Counted from the stretch's first letter, positions 12,701-21,516 are shown. The stretch: 64,000 nucleotides of DNA from Dastarcus helophoroides (GCA_028583605.1 CM053336.1:22863004-22927003); one strand, 5' to 3'. Notes: generated by a model not told the origin, from the letters alone. Program-made: numbers and translations.

Positions 12701-13679
12701 GTCTTGTAAAACGGAATTGGCACTTACAATTTGATTCCAGCGTGGTTTTTAATAGTCCTCAATAGTGTAAGTGTGACCAATCTTTGATATTCTTCATTTT
12801 CCTGTGTAAAATCTTTCTTATCTATCATTAATTCCCCAAGTGTCAGCTGTGCCATTTTTGTAAAGGGTATTCCCACTGATATGTGGTACAAAAAATAATA
12901 CGATACGGTGTTTATATAAACCATTAGCGGCCAGCAAGATAAAACAATCAGATATACTAAGTAATCGTAGTGATATAGACCTAATTTTCCTATCATTCCA
13001 TAAATGGCCAGCGATTCTTTTAGGAAGGATCTGCTTGCTGCCGTTGGAAAAAACAAGAAAGTAAAAGCGACGACTGATATTGCAACTTGTAAAAAATAAC
13101 TTAAGGAGACAATTTTACAAAATTTTCTATGGTTCGCGAAAAATTTGGATGTGGCAGTGCGATCAACATAAGACCACTTTATTCTGCGGACAGCTGCAGC
13201 TCCTGCGCTGATAGTGTGCCTATGGAACCACCACAGTATCATTGATCCGACACCCTGAAATAGGCTTTTTTTCAATAGATAATCTTTCAATAAATATATA
13301 TCTTTCACATTGCAATCTAGCATGGTTTGTAGTACGTGATCACATTAACTATTTTCATTAGATACTTACGTAGATTTCAATTAGACATATAGGAACTTGT
13401 TTCTTCAAAATATTTTTATCTTGTGTTTCGACTAGATTCAAGAATGTAACTATAATATTTAAACTATTTATTCCTATAATAAAATAGCAATATAGTTTAC
13501 AAAGCAACCAATCATCAATAAGATGGACCATCAAGTAATCAATAAAGTGAAGAGGATTTGCTAAAACCTTTCGCAAGAGTTATATGTATTATTTTTTTTA
13601 ATAATTAACTAACATCTTTATAATGTTTAAGTATTTTAGATTGAATTCCAAATACATCCAGATACTCAAGAATGTGCAT
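3082..13679 (-). CDS. Insect odorant receptor-like gene, copy C (7 exons)
   Basis: Seven exons splice to a 397-residue protein: 13679-13614, 13567-13370, 13254-12728, 3714-3615, 3515-3420, 3362-3210 and 3135-3082. All introns are GT-AG, with phases 0, 0, 2, 0, 0, 0. The product looks like an insect odorant receptor: about seven hydrophobic segments, and a C-terminal block running from W-G-D-V-Y-S-T through KVPYYKWNAHNRYLLLMF to the short final exon ending TFIIKVKF. Such receptors sit in antennal neuron membranes as ligand-gated cation channels together with the co-receptor Orco; the ligand cannot be told. Reading through intron 4 gives TAA and TGA, which splicing removes. Intron 3 is 9 kb and full of repeats. 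Start chosen because the 22-codon first exon is conserved in all three copies. Confidence 0.82.
3720..5760. other. Intron 3 of copy C: T-rich degenerate repeat
   Basis: No gene. From about 4080 to 5250 and again near 5580-5730 the DNA is a run of diverged short words such as TTTTTCAAAATTTCGACTTT, repeated with no strict period. It reads like an old, decayed satellite or simple-sequence expansion. Confidence 0.5.
5761..6110 (+). repeat. tRNA-headed SINE, copy 1
   Basis: Near 5823 the sequence AATAGCTCAGTGGTTAAGA resembles a tRNA D-arm/A-box, followed by CATAGGTCTGATAAGTTGAGG, as in a tRNA-derived SINE head; the B-box is degenerate. The body (about 5900-6080) is clearly related, in inverse orientation, to 10280-10440: shared words include GTTAACAGTA, AACTTATG, GCGCGTT and AAAACTTCTTTA. 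Two related copies within 5 kb support a dispersed repeat family rather than a tRNA gene. Confidence 0.55.
6111..7296. other. Non-coding; small GC-richer patch at 6250-6610
   Basis: No gene I can name. 6250-6610 is less AT-rich than its surroundings and has an open frame of 97 codons whose product matches nothing I know; the repeated word TGGTACAGCC at about 6350 suggests repeat-derived DNA. 6700-7296 holds nothing visible. Confidence 0.4.
7297..8075 (+). repeat. Two-unit direct repeat, period about 424 bp
   Basis: The word TTGAGAAGTGAGTCTTG begins two related units at about 7299 and 7723. They share GACAAGAAAATAAA versus GGCAAGAAAATAAA, AATCAAGAAAGGG, AAGCTAAATACATTTT versus AAGCTAAATGCATTTT, GCATTATTTTTT and GATAATCTTTATT. 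The pair lies about 200 bp upstream of the Penelope-like coding region. Penelope-like elements often carry partial tandem copies of themselves at the 5' side, so this may be the element's 5' region, but it could be an unrelated repeat. Confidence 0.6.
8281..9480 (+). pseudogene. Penelope-like element: RT plus GIY-YIG endonuclease
   Basis: The first frame (8293 to about 9150) is a Penelope-like reverse transcriptase: SFDVTSLFTNVPV, then GTPMGSPLSPVVANIFME, the catalytic WLRYVDDTFIVW, then SLPFLDVLV. The N-terminal part is missing. Near 9130-9160 the frame shifts by one base; in the new frame (to 9482) the protein continues with GVYRVPCSCGSVYIGETGRS, the hallmark of the GIY-YIG nuclease that these elements use for insertion, with the conserved R and E downstream. 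So this is a 5'-truncated, frameshifted copy in intron 3 of receptor copy C, on the opposite strand. The tail contains tandem repeats (9529-9755) and a hammerhead motif (9830-9873), as is known for this class. Confidence 0.9.
9529..9755 (+). repeat. 86-90 bp tandem repeat, 2.6 units
   Basis: Units start at 9529, 9615 and 9705 with TCAGAAGAGTTT. Each contains CTCTGGTATGGTGGACATAC and TGAGTTACCGT. In the first two units the core starts CAGAAGAGT and ends with ACTCTTCTG or a one-base variant, so each core can fold as a hairpin about 54 nt long. The repeat sits between the GIY-YIG frame and the hammerhead motif. Confidence 0.9.
9830..9873 (+). ncRNA. Hammerhead ribozyme motif of the Penelope-like element
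   Basis: Core boxes are in order: CTGAAGA at 9834-9840, a stem II of GCCC/GGGC type in 9841-9860 and GAAA at 9861-9864, followed by CGTC with predicted cleavage after C9868. The flanks pair as stem I (TGTTC 9829-9833 with GAACA 9869-9873). Stem III is minimal (A-U and C-G, no loop), which in known Penelope hammerheads is thought to need a dimeric fold. An unpaired A at 9841 and a C/U mismatch in stem II weaken it. Confidence 0.75.
9874..10279. other. No gene; end of the Penelope region and spacer
   Basis: 9874-9960 is probably the last part of the Penelope-like element (AATAAAGCACGCTTACG). The rest has only a 60-codon frame of no recognisable content. Confidence 0.4.
10280..10560 (-). repeat. 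tRNA-headed SINE, copy 2 (inverted)
   Basis: The reverse complement aligns by eye with 5800-6090: AGTGGAAACTTCTTTAGGCG against AGTGAAAACTTCTTTAAGCG, AAAACTTATG, ATGCTAATTT and GTTAACAGTA. The tRNA-like head is more decayed than in the first copy. Confidence 0.55.
10975..11060 (+). repeat. tRNA-like fragment
   Basis: AGTGGCGTAGTGGTAGAGCA looks like a tRNA D-arm with A-box, and AGTAGTTCAAGGTA like part of a T-arm with B-box, but the spacing is too short for a complete tRNA and no cloverleaf closes. It is probably a SINE head or tRNA fossil. Confidence 0.35.
11130..12720. other. Intron 3 of copy C next to exon 3, shared with copy A
   Basis: No gene. AT-rich decayed repeat words again, but parts match the same intron position of copy A (59340-60550): for example CTTTGAGTAAAACTTAAAA with AATGTGAGACATTT about 80 nt on, at 12125-12200 here and at about 59930-60010 there. 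So this intron segment was present before the receptor duplication. Confidence 0.6.
12728..13679 (-). CDS. Copy C exons 1-3 (N-terminal half)
   Basis: Exon 1 (13679-13614) encodes 22 residues starting MHILEYLDVFGIQSKILK. Exon 2 (13567-13370) starts VLANPLHFIDYL, contains the first membrane segment and ends QVPICLIEIY before a perfect GTAAGT donor. Exon 3 (13254-12728) starts GVGSMILWWFHRHT, holds two or three membrane segments (around FLQVAISVVAFTFLFFPTAA and LIVLSCWPLMVYINTVSYY) and ends in phase 2 at GTAAGT. Intron 1 is 46 nt and intron 2 115 nt. The second stretch, VSYYFLYHISVG, is nearly identical in all three copies. Confidence 0.85.
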
Positions 13680-13900
13680 TTTGGGTATATATTACGAAAA
13701 AAAAAAATTCTAGAAGTTTCATTCACATTGATTTAGCATTACCAAGTCCTCAAATATTTAAATAGCAGAGGTAATACTGCAATTATTAGAAGTGTATTAG
13801 TTTTATCGGTTACTAGTTAATACATAATAATGGTTGTTATTCTATTCGAAATCCTCTAATATAAAAAGCTATTACGTAAAATACTAACGCATTTCAGGAA
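13680..13900 (-). promoter_or_regulatory. 5' flank of copy C, shared by all receptor copies
   Basis: Directly upstream of the start codon lies DNA related to the flanks at 31620-31850, 42250-42495 and 61690-61890: words such as TTTCATTCA, ATTGATTT, AAATATTTAAAT, AGAAGTGT and AAAAGCTATTACGTAAAA recur in order. It probably includes the core promoter, but no TATA box or initiator can be fixed. Confidence 0.5.
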
Positions 13901-13924
13901 ACTTTATTAATGTCAGACGGGTTA

Positions 13925-14060
13925 TTTTGGGGACTGCCCAAAACAGCCACCTTAATTGCAGATCGTTAAGCGGACTACCCTAAACAGCCACCATCAATAT
14001 CAGGTACCCTTCAATGCAATGACGAAAACAGCCACGTGTGCCGAGCGCTGATTATCTTCA
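13925..14060 (-). repeat. Three-unit minisatellite, about 43 bp
   Basis: The word GTGGCTGTTTT occurs three times on the minus strand, about 43 nt apart, with variable tails. The same word with GGGCA next to it recurs once at 23452, just before the gypsy fragment, so it belongs to a dispersed repeat. Confidence 0.6.
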
Positions 14061-16947
14061 GAATGATGCTAGCCTCTGAAAAATATGAGCCCTGTGATTT
14101 TATTAAGAAAAAAATTTACAGATTTCGCAATCCTTGCAACCAACGAAGACATTGAAAATGATAACACCAAATAGAAACATAATTAACACTGTATTTAACA
14201 TACAAGATTATACAGGGTATTTACAAATTTCAAAGACAACGCTTGGCAGTTGATTCGGAATGATAAATAAATACGAATTACGAAAAGAAAAAATAATAAA
14301 AAATGTTTACTTTTCGAATTGCAGACTTTTAAAGTTGTTATAAAAAATAATTTAATAATAATTTCATAACCTCCTTACCGATCGTGTTGAAATATGAAAC
14401 TTTTATTTATTTAGATTATTAAGGCTAGAATCTTAGTGACGTCAACCCTTGTGTTATCCAACACCCCTTGAAATTCGCCACGACAATTATCTATGTATCT
14501 TTGAAGTAGTAGATAATAATAATTACATAAAATATGTATTGATTTACAACAATACGTATTAAGTTTAGTTTAAAGTTAAAGTTTAAAGTTTAAAGTTTTA
14601 AACTGATTAAAATGTCGTTAAGGCTGACTGTGTTGATAGTGTTTGCAGATGTGTCTTACTCCACATGAATTTTATGGCCCTTCACAGTTTGTTTGAACCC
14701 CCTGGTTGAAGTAGTACATTTCAGAAATTTGTCATTCCGACAAGTGGTTCTTAGATATTCTGTCATCCCTATTTTTCCAAGTTTAAGAATCATTTTATTG
14801 ATACTGAATGTGCCTTCTTTCTTTTTTGAAAGGCAACGTTACAATGAATAGACCACAGGGTGCTCGTAAGTAGTAATTGTCTTGAAAGTGTTATTCCTGG
14901 CCTTTTCTTCTTGGGATAAAAGTATTTTGTTTTTAATTTCCTCTTGATCCTAAAATTTATTGCCCCGGTCATGTAATTGTTCTTCCTGACAAGAATTTAT
15001 GATCTTTCAATTGCATGTCATATTTTTGTTTCTTTGAATGGACTGTTAAATGACCAGCTGCATTCAACCCAATTTGGTTTCTTGAAAATCAAGTTAATTT
15101 TTTCTGATTTCAAAGGAATTTCTAATTACTCCAAAAATAAACTTGTTTCAGTTAATAAATCTATTTATATTATTTTGCACTGAAATCAGGATCATCGAAA
15201 AAAACATTAGAGGGCAGTTGAATGGCAAATTTATCAATCTTAAAAATTGAGGTTGGTTCTGTGATTTTGTTTATCATATTCCAGATCACACGTGAATTCG
15301 TTTAGATGTGATTTGATCCATATGTTATATTACTTTAAACTCTTTTAAAGAATATTACATTTTTTAACTAATGCTGAAGTAATGATGTTCGCTTGACACC
15401 CTGGATTTACCAATGCTGGACATTGTTTAAAGTTGCTGCACCTATTTCTAATTAAAACTAGAGCTGTACTGGTTGTACTGATTGCCATTTTCGCTTTGCA
15501 TGATCATTTAATTTTTCCGCTATTATGGGAATAATAAATAAAAGTAATTCCCTTTTTTTGCCGAAAGCTCTAAAACCTTTATTACAGTTAATTAGTTGTC
15601 TTAGATCGAGTTGTGTGGTTCTTGTGAATTAAAAAATGTTTAGGCCGGTTGTGACCTGTTCTTTTATTTTAAAGCGGTCTTGCAGCAACTCTATTGCATA
15701 ATTAATTAATAATAATAATAAGCTGATAATGACAATGATTCAATAACGTCACTTGAATCTCCTTCCACAGAATCGCAAAGATAATGAAATTTCTTAATAT
15801 CAAAAATACGCTTGTCGTAATGAACTGACCACTTAAATGAATCTAAAAACAAAAATGGCAAGCGATTAGGGCTTTAAATTAGCAACAGATATGGTATTTA
15901 ATTATCTCGAGCCGCTTAATAATGACAGAGTGAGTCTGATTGAATTAGTAAATTTCAATTTATGTCAGTTAAAATTTTATCGGATGTTCAAATGAAAAAG
16001 TCATCAAGTGTGCTCTAAGTTTTTAGAAGAGAACGTAGCGAACCCGGCATTCGATTACTTATTGATTATTTTGGTTGATTCGACAAGGGTCATTTTGACG
16101 TCTTATTTATCCAGAGAGGTTAAAATTTTCTAACCTAAAGAAAATCGTCTAGAAATCTATTTTACTCTTATTTTTACTCTTCTTTACAAAATTATGCGCT
16201 TATGCTTTCAAAATAATTATAAACACAAATTTTGGGCTTTTCCGAAATTTAATAATTTCTTCGACAATTTCCAAATTTTTAAATTTTTACATTGAAATTG
16301 CAATTCTTGTGTTCTTTTCCTAAAAATTCGGATTTCAAACGGATTCAAAATTTGAACACTAGTCTTGACAGTCTAACCCAAGATATTGCATTAAAAAAAT
16401 AAATATAGAGTATTTTCTTGAAATTATGACTTTTTTACAAAATTCCTCAAGCTTTCAAAATGTCATTTATTTTTCTTAAACTGCCAATAAATATTTACGT
16501 TTTGTTTAAAATTGTCATGTTAAATAATAAATTCTAAATATTTCTAAAGATTTTGACTTATTTTCGAAATTGTGACCACAGCCTAAAAAATTCTTAAAAT
16601 TATAAATATATAAACTTGAAAACTCAAGATTTTTTATCGAAATTTTGTAATGTCAACTTTTTTTTCGAAATTTAAGATCCCCTTTTTCATTAAATCATGA
16701 GTGGTGGGTTTCCTCAAATTTTAAAATCCCAAAATTCAAACTTTACTTTCTACTCTTATTTCCAACACCAATAAAGGTTTCAACCAGCGTTAAAGCTTTA
16801 ATTTTTTATTTTTAAGGTTTTAAATTTAACTTTTTTTTTTAAGAACACAAGTCATTTATTTAAAATCTTGACTTTAAATGAAATATTTTTTTTTTAAATG
16901 ATTTTGATTTAGTTGCAAAATTTTATCTTTAACCTCAAAATGTTGAC
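14061..16947. other. Intergenic DNA between copies C and B, no gene
   Basis: Nothing certain. 14580-14610 is a short GTTTAAA repeat and 15700-15725 a TAA microsatellite. The frames of about 60 codons at 14790-15183 match nothing I know. From 16100 the DNA is AT-rich with the same decayed TTTTCAAAATTT words as the introns; the retrozyme-like element at 16960 is inserted into this. Confidence 0.45.
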
Positions 16948-17028
16948 ATATGTTTTGAACAAGTCACCCAATGGAGGTTTGCTTTCTTGAATATTTATAC
17001 GACTGACTAACGGCTTTAAATTGGAAGT

Positions 17029-17100
17029 GTATACAACCACCGTACCATGCTGACGAGGCCAAGGAAGGCCGAAACTAGTCTATGGTTGCGGTTGTACATA
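17029..17100 (+). ncRNA. Hammerhead ribozyme 1 of the retrozyme-like element
   Basis: CTGACGA at 17050-17056, stem II GGCC-AAGGAA-GGCC at 17057-17070, GAAA at 17071-17074, then CTAGTC with predicted cleavage after C17080. Stem III is tiny (AC/GU with a two-base loop). Stem I is long: TATACAACC upstream faces GGTTGTACATA downstream, and CCATG faces TATGG, so about 15 pairs can form with an internal loop. Confidence 0.88.
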
Positions 17101-17494
17101 TTTTCAATTTTGAGCACGTTTAACTGTTTAATTACAGAACATTTAATTGGTCATTTGTCAAAACTAGATGAAAGTAAAGTCACGCCGAGGACGTTTGTAT
17201 CTATGGATGTTGCGATGCAACCCGTGATACAAGCTTTGCCTCATCTACGTGAACTTTGCAATTGCAGTCTAATTTTTATTAGATTCTAATGAAATTAGAT
17301 TTCAATTGCATCGTAATAAACTTGTATATATTCGTATATGCAAGGCTTATTATCTCAGCAGAGAGTAATGCTTCAATTAGCATGTAGCGAAAATGTTTGC
17401 GTAATAAACAGTTAAAAGTCAGTTACAAGTCACCCAATGGAGGTTTGCTCTCTTGGATACTTATACGACTGACTAACGGCTTTAAACTGGAAGT

Positions 17495-17570
17495 GTATAC
17501 AACCACCGTACCATGCTGACGAGGCCAAGGAAGGCCGAAACTAGTCTATGGTTGCGGTTGTACATACATA
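17495..17570 (+). ncRNA. Hammerhead ribozyme 2 of the retrozyme-like element
   Basis: Same core as in the first unit: CTGACGA at 17516-17522, GGCC-AAGGAA-GGCC, GAAA at 17537-17540 and CTAGTC with predicted cleavage after C17546. The core is identical and stem I is kept; the downstream arm has four extra bases (CATA). Confidence 0.88.
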
Positions 17571-17643
17571 TTTTCAATTTTGAGCACGTTTAACTGTTTA
17601 ATTACAGAATATTTAATTGGTCATTTGTCAAATATGTTTTGAA

Positions 17644-18949
17644 ATTTTAGAACATTATGAATTTTTTGAAATCCTGGAATATTTTCCTAAAATTGTCTAT
17701 TTTTATTACTGTTTTTCTCACAACTTTTCTGAATTTAAAATTTTGGCCTTATTTAGCTATTTTTTTTAATTTTCGACCTTAATATCGAAGTATTCGACTT
17801 AAGATTTCGAGTGAAAACTTGAATATTTAAATATTTTTCTTTCGACTTTTTTCTATTTTTAAGGTTATTTCTGCAATGTTTATCTTTTCTAAATTTACAG
17901 TTTCCATTAGCCAAGTTTCTTCTGAAAGATTATTTTTTAAATTGAAATATACTCGTATAACGAAATAGACTACGAAATAATTTAAATCAAAATAATATTA
18001 AGGCATCTATGCTCATGGCTCTTGAAAGAAATATTTTAGTACAAAGCGAAAACAATGAAATATTAAAATATATTTAATCTACAAGCAAATATTTGTCAAC
18101 TTTATTGTAAAAGTAATTTACATTTATTTGAGCCCTAAAAATTATAAGTGCAGATATTTTACCACATTCGTTTACTGAGTACTTCAAGGTTTTCAAGACA
18201 GTACGTGAATTGGATTTAGGGTAAGAGTTTACAGCATAATAATGGAATTATAACCCCTTAGTTAAGGGCCGCTGACTTGGGTAGCCCGTGTAAACTTCAG
18301 AACCTTTAAGTTCAGTAAACGTTTTTTACGCTCTCGATATTTCTTACACTTTTCGCTATTTTTCATACTCTTAATATCCGTAGCTGATAGCCTTATCCAA
18401 TGAAACGTCACTGGATTAAACGAATATGGTGCACTGCAGTGAACTGCAAACTTAACATTCTCCCATAGTTTTCACGCCGGCCTCTCGACGCCGAGAGCGC
18501 TCGACTGGCGAGTATGTCAGAGCGACCGACACCGTGTTCTCTCAAGCTTGAACGAAAACCCGAAACTTCACCCCATATCTTAACATAAACATTTCCAATG
18601 TTAAAACTATTGGAGAACAGTATAAGCGCCGCCTGATGCGACCGCCTCCTCGCATGATACTACCGCACGACACTGATGAACTACATAAGTGTACCGCGCA
18701 CGGGTATAGGTGGATAAGTTTAAACAATTTAAAAAAGCATTTTTATTATAAAACAAAAACATGTCATAATTTCAATTTACAGTAACGTTATACACATTTA
18801 ACAAAATGTAAGCGACTTCTTTGTTTGTCGCGATATTGTTTCCTTAAATTGCTAATGATTTTTTATTTACGCCACATTTTCGGTTTCAAACAAAGCTTTT
18901 CCCTCGTACTTTGCATCTTGATGTACGTGTCAAATTGAAAGTCCTTAAG
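17644..18949. other. AT-rich and unassigned DNA
   Basis: 17644-17940 continues the decayed repeat words into which the retrozyme is inserted. 18240-18560 is less AT-rich and contains a small hairpin, CTCTCG-ACGC-CGAGAG, at about 18482. No gene or known element was recognised. Confidence 0.4.
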
Positions 18950-19560
18950 TACGTCGACAAAGCTATACAAAGATGGATGAGGATTATAAAAACTTAAATT
19001 AAATCTAGAGTGGAACGATTGGTCGTTCTCAAAAAATTTACAGCGTTTTCAGCCCATATTGTTGGTTGAAATTGAGAGCCTTCGTCTATATAATTTTCGA
19101 CTAAAAAGTTGAAGAAGCTTCGAAGACCCTCATGTTGAGGCCAACCTTCTGCAAAATCTAGCGCAAAACAATCACCAACATTACTTGGGTCAGATCAGTC
19201 CAAAGGGGTACCTTAACCATTTACCAATAAGGGCATCTGGATTCTTATAAAGCGAGAAAAATCCTAATTTTTGTATTTTTCTCCACCAAGCTTGCTGTAG
19301 GTGAAATCGTCATTATGGATGGAAATCTCAAAATCGACGACAGTAGTATATACAGATAAGGAAAAGTTTTCATTGTCCATGTAAAACGCTAAGAATTGTC
19401 CCTTCCATAGTTTTCTACGGCCGCTGAACGTATTCCCCTACCTTGACGCAGCATGCTCGTATCTTCCAGTTTAGATGTTAGAAAAAACTGGTCGAAAGTT
19501 TTACAACAGACTGGAATATTGTTTAGCACCGTCTGGCGGCCTATTTAAACTCATATTGTA
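18950..19560 (-). pseudogene. MULE-type transposase C-terminal fragment
   Basis: The minus strand reads NFLVENYIDEGSQFQPTIWA followed by FLRTTNRS near 19010-19120, which fits the C-terminal part of Mutator-like transposases of insects (VxxYI, PxxWA, RTTN). Frames upstream to about 19560 are broken. The MULE at 24264-26027 keeps an earlier part of the same kind of protein. Confidence 0.6.
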
Positions 19561-20136
19561 ATGTTTAAAGAGTTATTTTGTTATATTCTTCATTAGAATT
19601 ATTATTTACTTTGTTCAAGCAATCTCGCTTAATGATTTTGGTTATCAAAGAATATCAGTTTTATTTTGCCTCAGACGTTGATTAAATCAACGGACTAAAA
19701 CAACAAACAGCATGTGGTACGCAAATTTTAATAAAATTGTTGCCTGCCAGCAGTAATCCCGTAACAAATCACGTTAGAAACTATGATGTACTACTGAAAT
19801 CTCCACCAGCATTGATCGCTGCGCTCTGCGTTGAATTGTTTGCATCTGTGTAGGAGAATACAAGGCGCCGCCCATCTTTCCCACTATTAGCTCTCTATAT
19901 TAAATCTCGCATTAACATTCTTCCTATGGACAGTGTTTGACTTTCCTGATGTGTATAAGCTTACTTTGGCTCACCACCGCCAAATTTTAATCCGGATCCA
20001 GTCTGAAAATGTGGCATTTCTAGGTGAAGGGCATTCTAGGCCAATGTTAAAGCTATAGGAGCGCTACTAAATCACCATCCATTACCCACCTAGGGCGTCT
20101 GGCCCAGTCGAAAATGTGGTGCGGAGTTGGCCTAGG

Positions 20137-20276
20137 TGAAGGTCAAAGGTGAGGTACTTCATCAGACTGAGAAAAAAAAGACTTGCCGCCGTCGGGATTC
20201 GAACTTAATACTTACCTGACCAGAATCCGACACATTGACCACTGAATCATTAGGCCTTGTACAAAGTTTACACTAA
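20137..20276 (-). repeat. tRNA-derived SINE or tRNA fossil in the left arm
   Basis: The minus strand carries CCTAATGATTCAGTGGTCAA (A-box region) and, about 45 nt on, AAGTTCGAATCCCGACGG (a good B-box/T-arm). An A8 run and unrelated DNA follow. The piece is absent from the matching right arm, where GTGCGGAG runs straight into AGGTTGAC, so it is an insertion. Confidence 0.65.
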
Positions 20277-20344
20277 GAGGTTGACTACTTTCGGTTAAAC
20301 GAGATAAAGAATTCGGTTATCATTAATCGCAGATTAAAATTGCC

Positions 20345-20800
20345 GAAATCTCTTCAACTTAGTAGTTAGAAGCATTTGCGGAGTCCGTTCGTTAGGAACA
20401 GTAATCACCAAGAGCATGTAAGTTCGAGCCATAAGTGTAGTTCAATGCCTGAAAGGGTATTAGCCATCAAAGTAGTTGTTTCTTGTAGATCGGGCTTCAA
20501 ATATTTAAATTTTTACCACAGTAAATTATTGATGAAACGTCTATTCATGTTAAAAAATTTTTCTATATTTTTTACAAGTTTTATTTTGAAGAATTTCTTC
20601 CTCATTGTTCCCTTTCCATGTTATGCACTGCTGACGAGCTCAAATGAGAGTGAAACATCGATGTCCAGTGCTACAACCTTTTTTATGTATTTTTTGATAT
20701 TTTTATATTTTCATAATTTATCAACAACAAAAAAATTTTTTTTGTTCATATCTAATGTTGGTCTTCTATTTTTCATTTTTTCTATTCTGTGTAAAATAAA
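20345..20800 (+). repeat. Possible hammerhead-bearing SINE-like unit
   Basis: 20359 onward, TTAGTAGTTAGAAGC, resembles a tRNA A-box region and GTAAGTTCGAGCC at about 20427 a B-box. About 200 nt downstream is the hammerhead at 20625-20671, followed by a T-rich end. A tRNA-like polymerase III head plus an internal hammerhead is known from the Sm-alpha SINE family of schistosomes; here the link between head and ribozyme is inferred from closeness only. The 142-codon frame over this stretch is not a gene. Confidence 0.4.
20625..20671 (+). ncRNA. Hammerhead ribozyme motif
   Basis: Textbook layout: stem I GCACTG (20625-20630) pairs perfectly with CAGTGC (20666-20671). CTGACGA is at 20631-20637, stem II GCTC/GAGT with a six-base loop at 20638-20651, GAAA at 20652-20655, and stem III plus cleavage triplet in CATCGATGTC, with predicted cleavage after C20665. 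All core bases are intact. Confidence 0.88.
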
Positions 20801-21087
20801 CTAACTTCTTATTTTGTCAATTGTCATGAGGTGACGTTTTAAATAAATTTAAATATCACGTAGTCATATTTCAAAAACTGTTTTAGAATATTGTCAACAA
20901 ATAATAAAAATTTAAATATTTTCAAACTGGGCCGAAGAAATGTTAAATAAAATTAATAAACAAAATATTATATAATTAAGCTGTTCCAAAATACATATTT
21001 GTCTGCTTGGTTACAATGACTAAATGACCTTAATTAACAGAATTATATACCAAGCTTATCTTCAAACTGGTTTGTTAAGGTTAGAGT

Positions 21088-21516
21088 TCAAACATATCTT
21101 AATTGATTAAATTTGATGAAAAAAGTATTATTATGCTTGTTAACGTAAAAAGCAGTTTTACAATAATCTACATAAAAATTCATTAAAACCTTAGAGGCTA
21201 ACTGTTCAAACATTAAAACATTTGTGATCTGTTTTAATTGAGGGAACATTATAAATAACATCTTTGGATGAATAAACAGAAAAACTATTATCATAAAAAG
21301 AATTTCTTTGCAAATTTGATCTCTCAAATGGAATAAGGTCCAACCAGTCTTGGTCGAGTCGGTTTCTAGAAAAATATCAATGTCGTGCAATATCGATCGT
21401 AAAAGTAAAATGACTTCTTCCAATATAGTGAGATAATTCGCGTCTAAATTCGCCCTTAGACCTGCTGGTAGATTATCAGTAACAAATACCGGAGTATCAA
21501 AAATTATCTTGGTCAA
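21088..21516 (-). CDS. Unknown 142-residue open frame
   Basis: I do not recognise the product. It starts MTKIIFDTPVFVTDNLPAGL, has an acidic/leucine-rich middle (ILEEVILLLRSILHDIDIF) and a hydrophobic stretch (ILFMIIVFLFIHPKMLFIMF), and ends LRYV. The first two thirds has a protein-like composition not forced by base content. It lies inside the transposon of 19951-23251, on the strand opposite the transposase, so it may be a second element gene, an exon of an older insertion, or chance. Confidence 0.3.
   Translation of the reverse strand: MTKIIFDTPVFVTDNLPAGLRANLDANYLTILEEVILLLRSILHDIDIFLETDSTKTGWTLFHLRDQICKEILFMIIVFLFIHPKMLFIMFPQLKQITNVLMFEQLASKVLMNFYVDYCKTAFYVNKHNNTFFIKFNQLRYV

Larger units (their letters stand above)
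16948..17643 (+). mobile_element. Retrozyme-like element: 1.4 tandem units with hammerheads
   Basis: The element (16960-17631) is flanked by a perfect 12 bp target duplication, ATATGTTTTGAA, at 16948-16959 and 17632-17643. It begins CAAGTCACCCAATGG; the same word recurs at 17426, so a 466 bp unit is followed by a partial second unit of 206 bp. Both units carry a hammerhead motif, and the two predicted cleavage sites are exactly 466 nt apart, so a transcript would release a 466 nt RNA able to circularise. It has no coding capacity. This fits the published class of metazoan retrozymes, which depend on another element's enzymes, perhaps a Penelope-like one. Confidence 0.85.

Noticed and set aside
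18375..18415. Hammerhead-like AGCTGATAGCC followed by ATGAAACGTCACTGG
   Set aside because: The first core box must be CTGANGA; here it is CTGATAG, and no stem II forms.
20150..20185. CTGATGA on the minus strand near 20160
   Set aside because: No stem II and no GAAA downstream.
20190..20270. Functional tRNA gene on the minus strand
   Set aside because: Good A- and B-boxes but no clear acceptor stem, and it sits as an insertion inside a transposon arm; a SINE head is more likely. A cloverleaf search would decide.
20376..20804. 142-codon plus-strand frame as a gene
   Set aside because: It runs through the hammerhead and a T-rich tail; its second half is a phenylalanine/leucine string from that composition.
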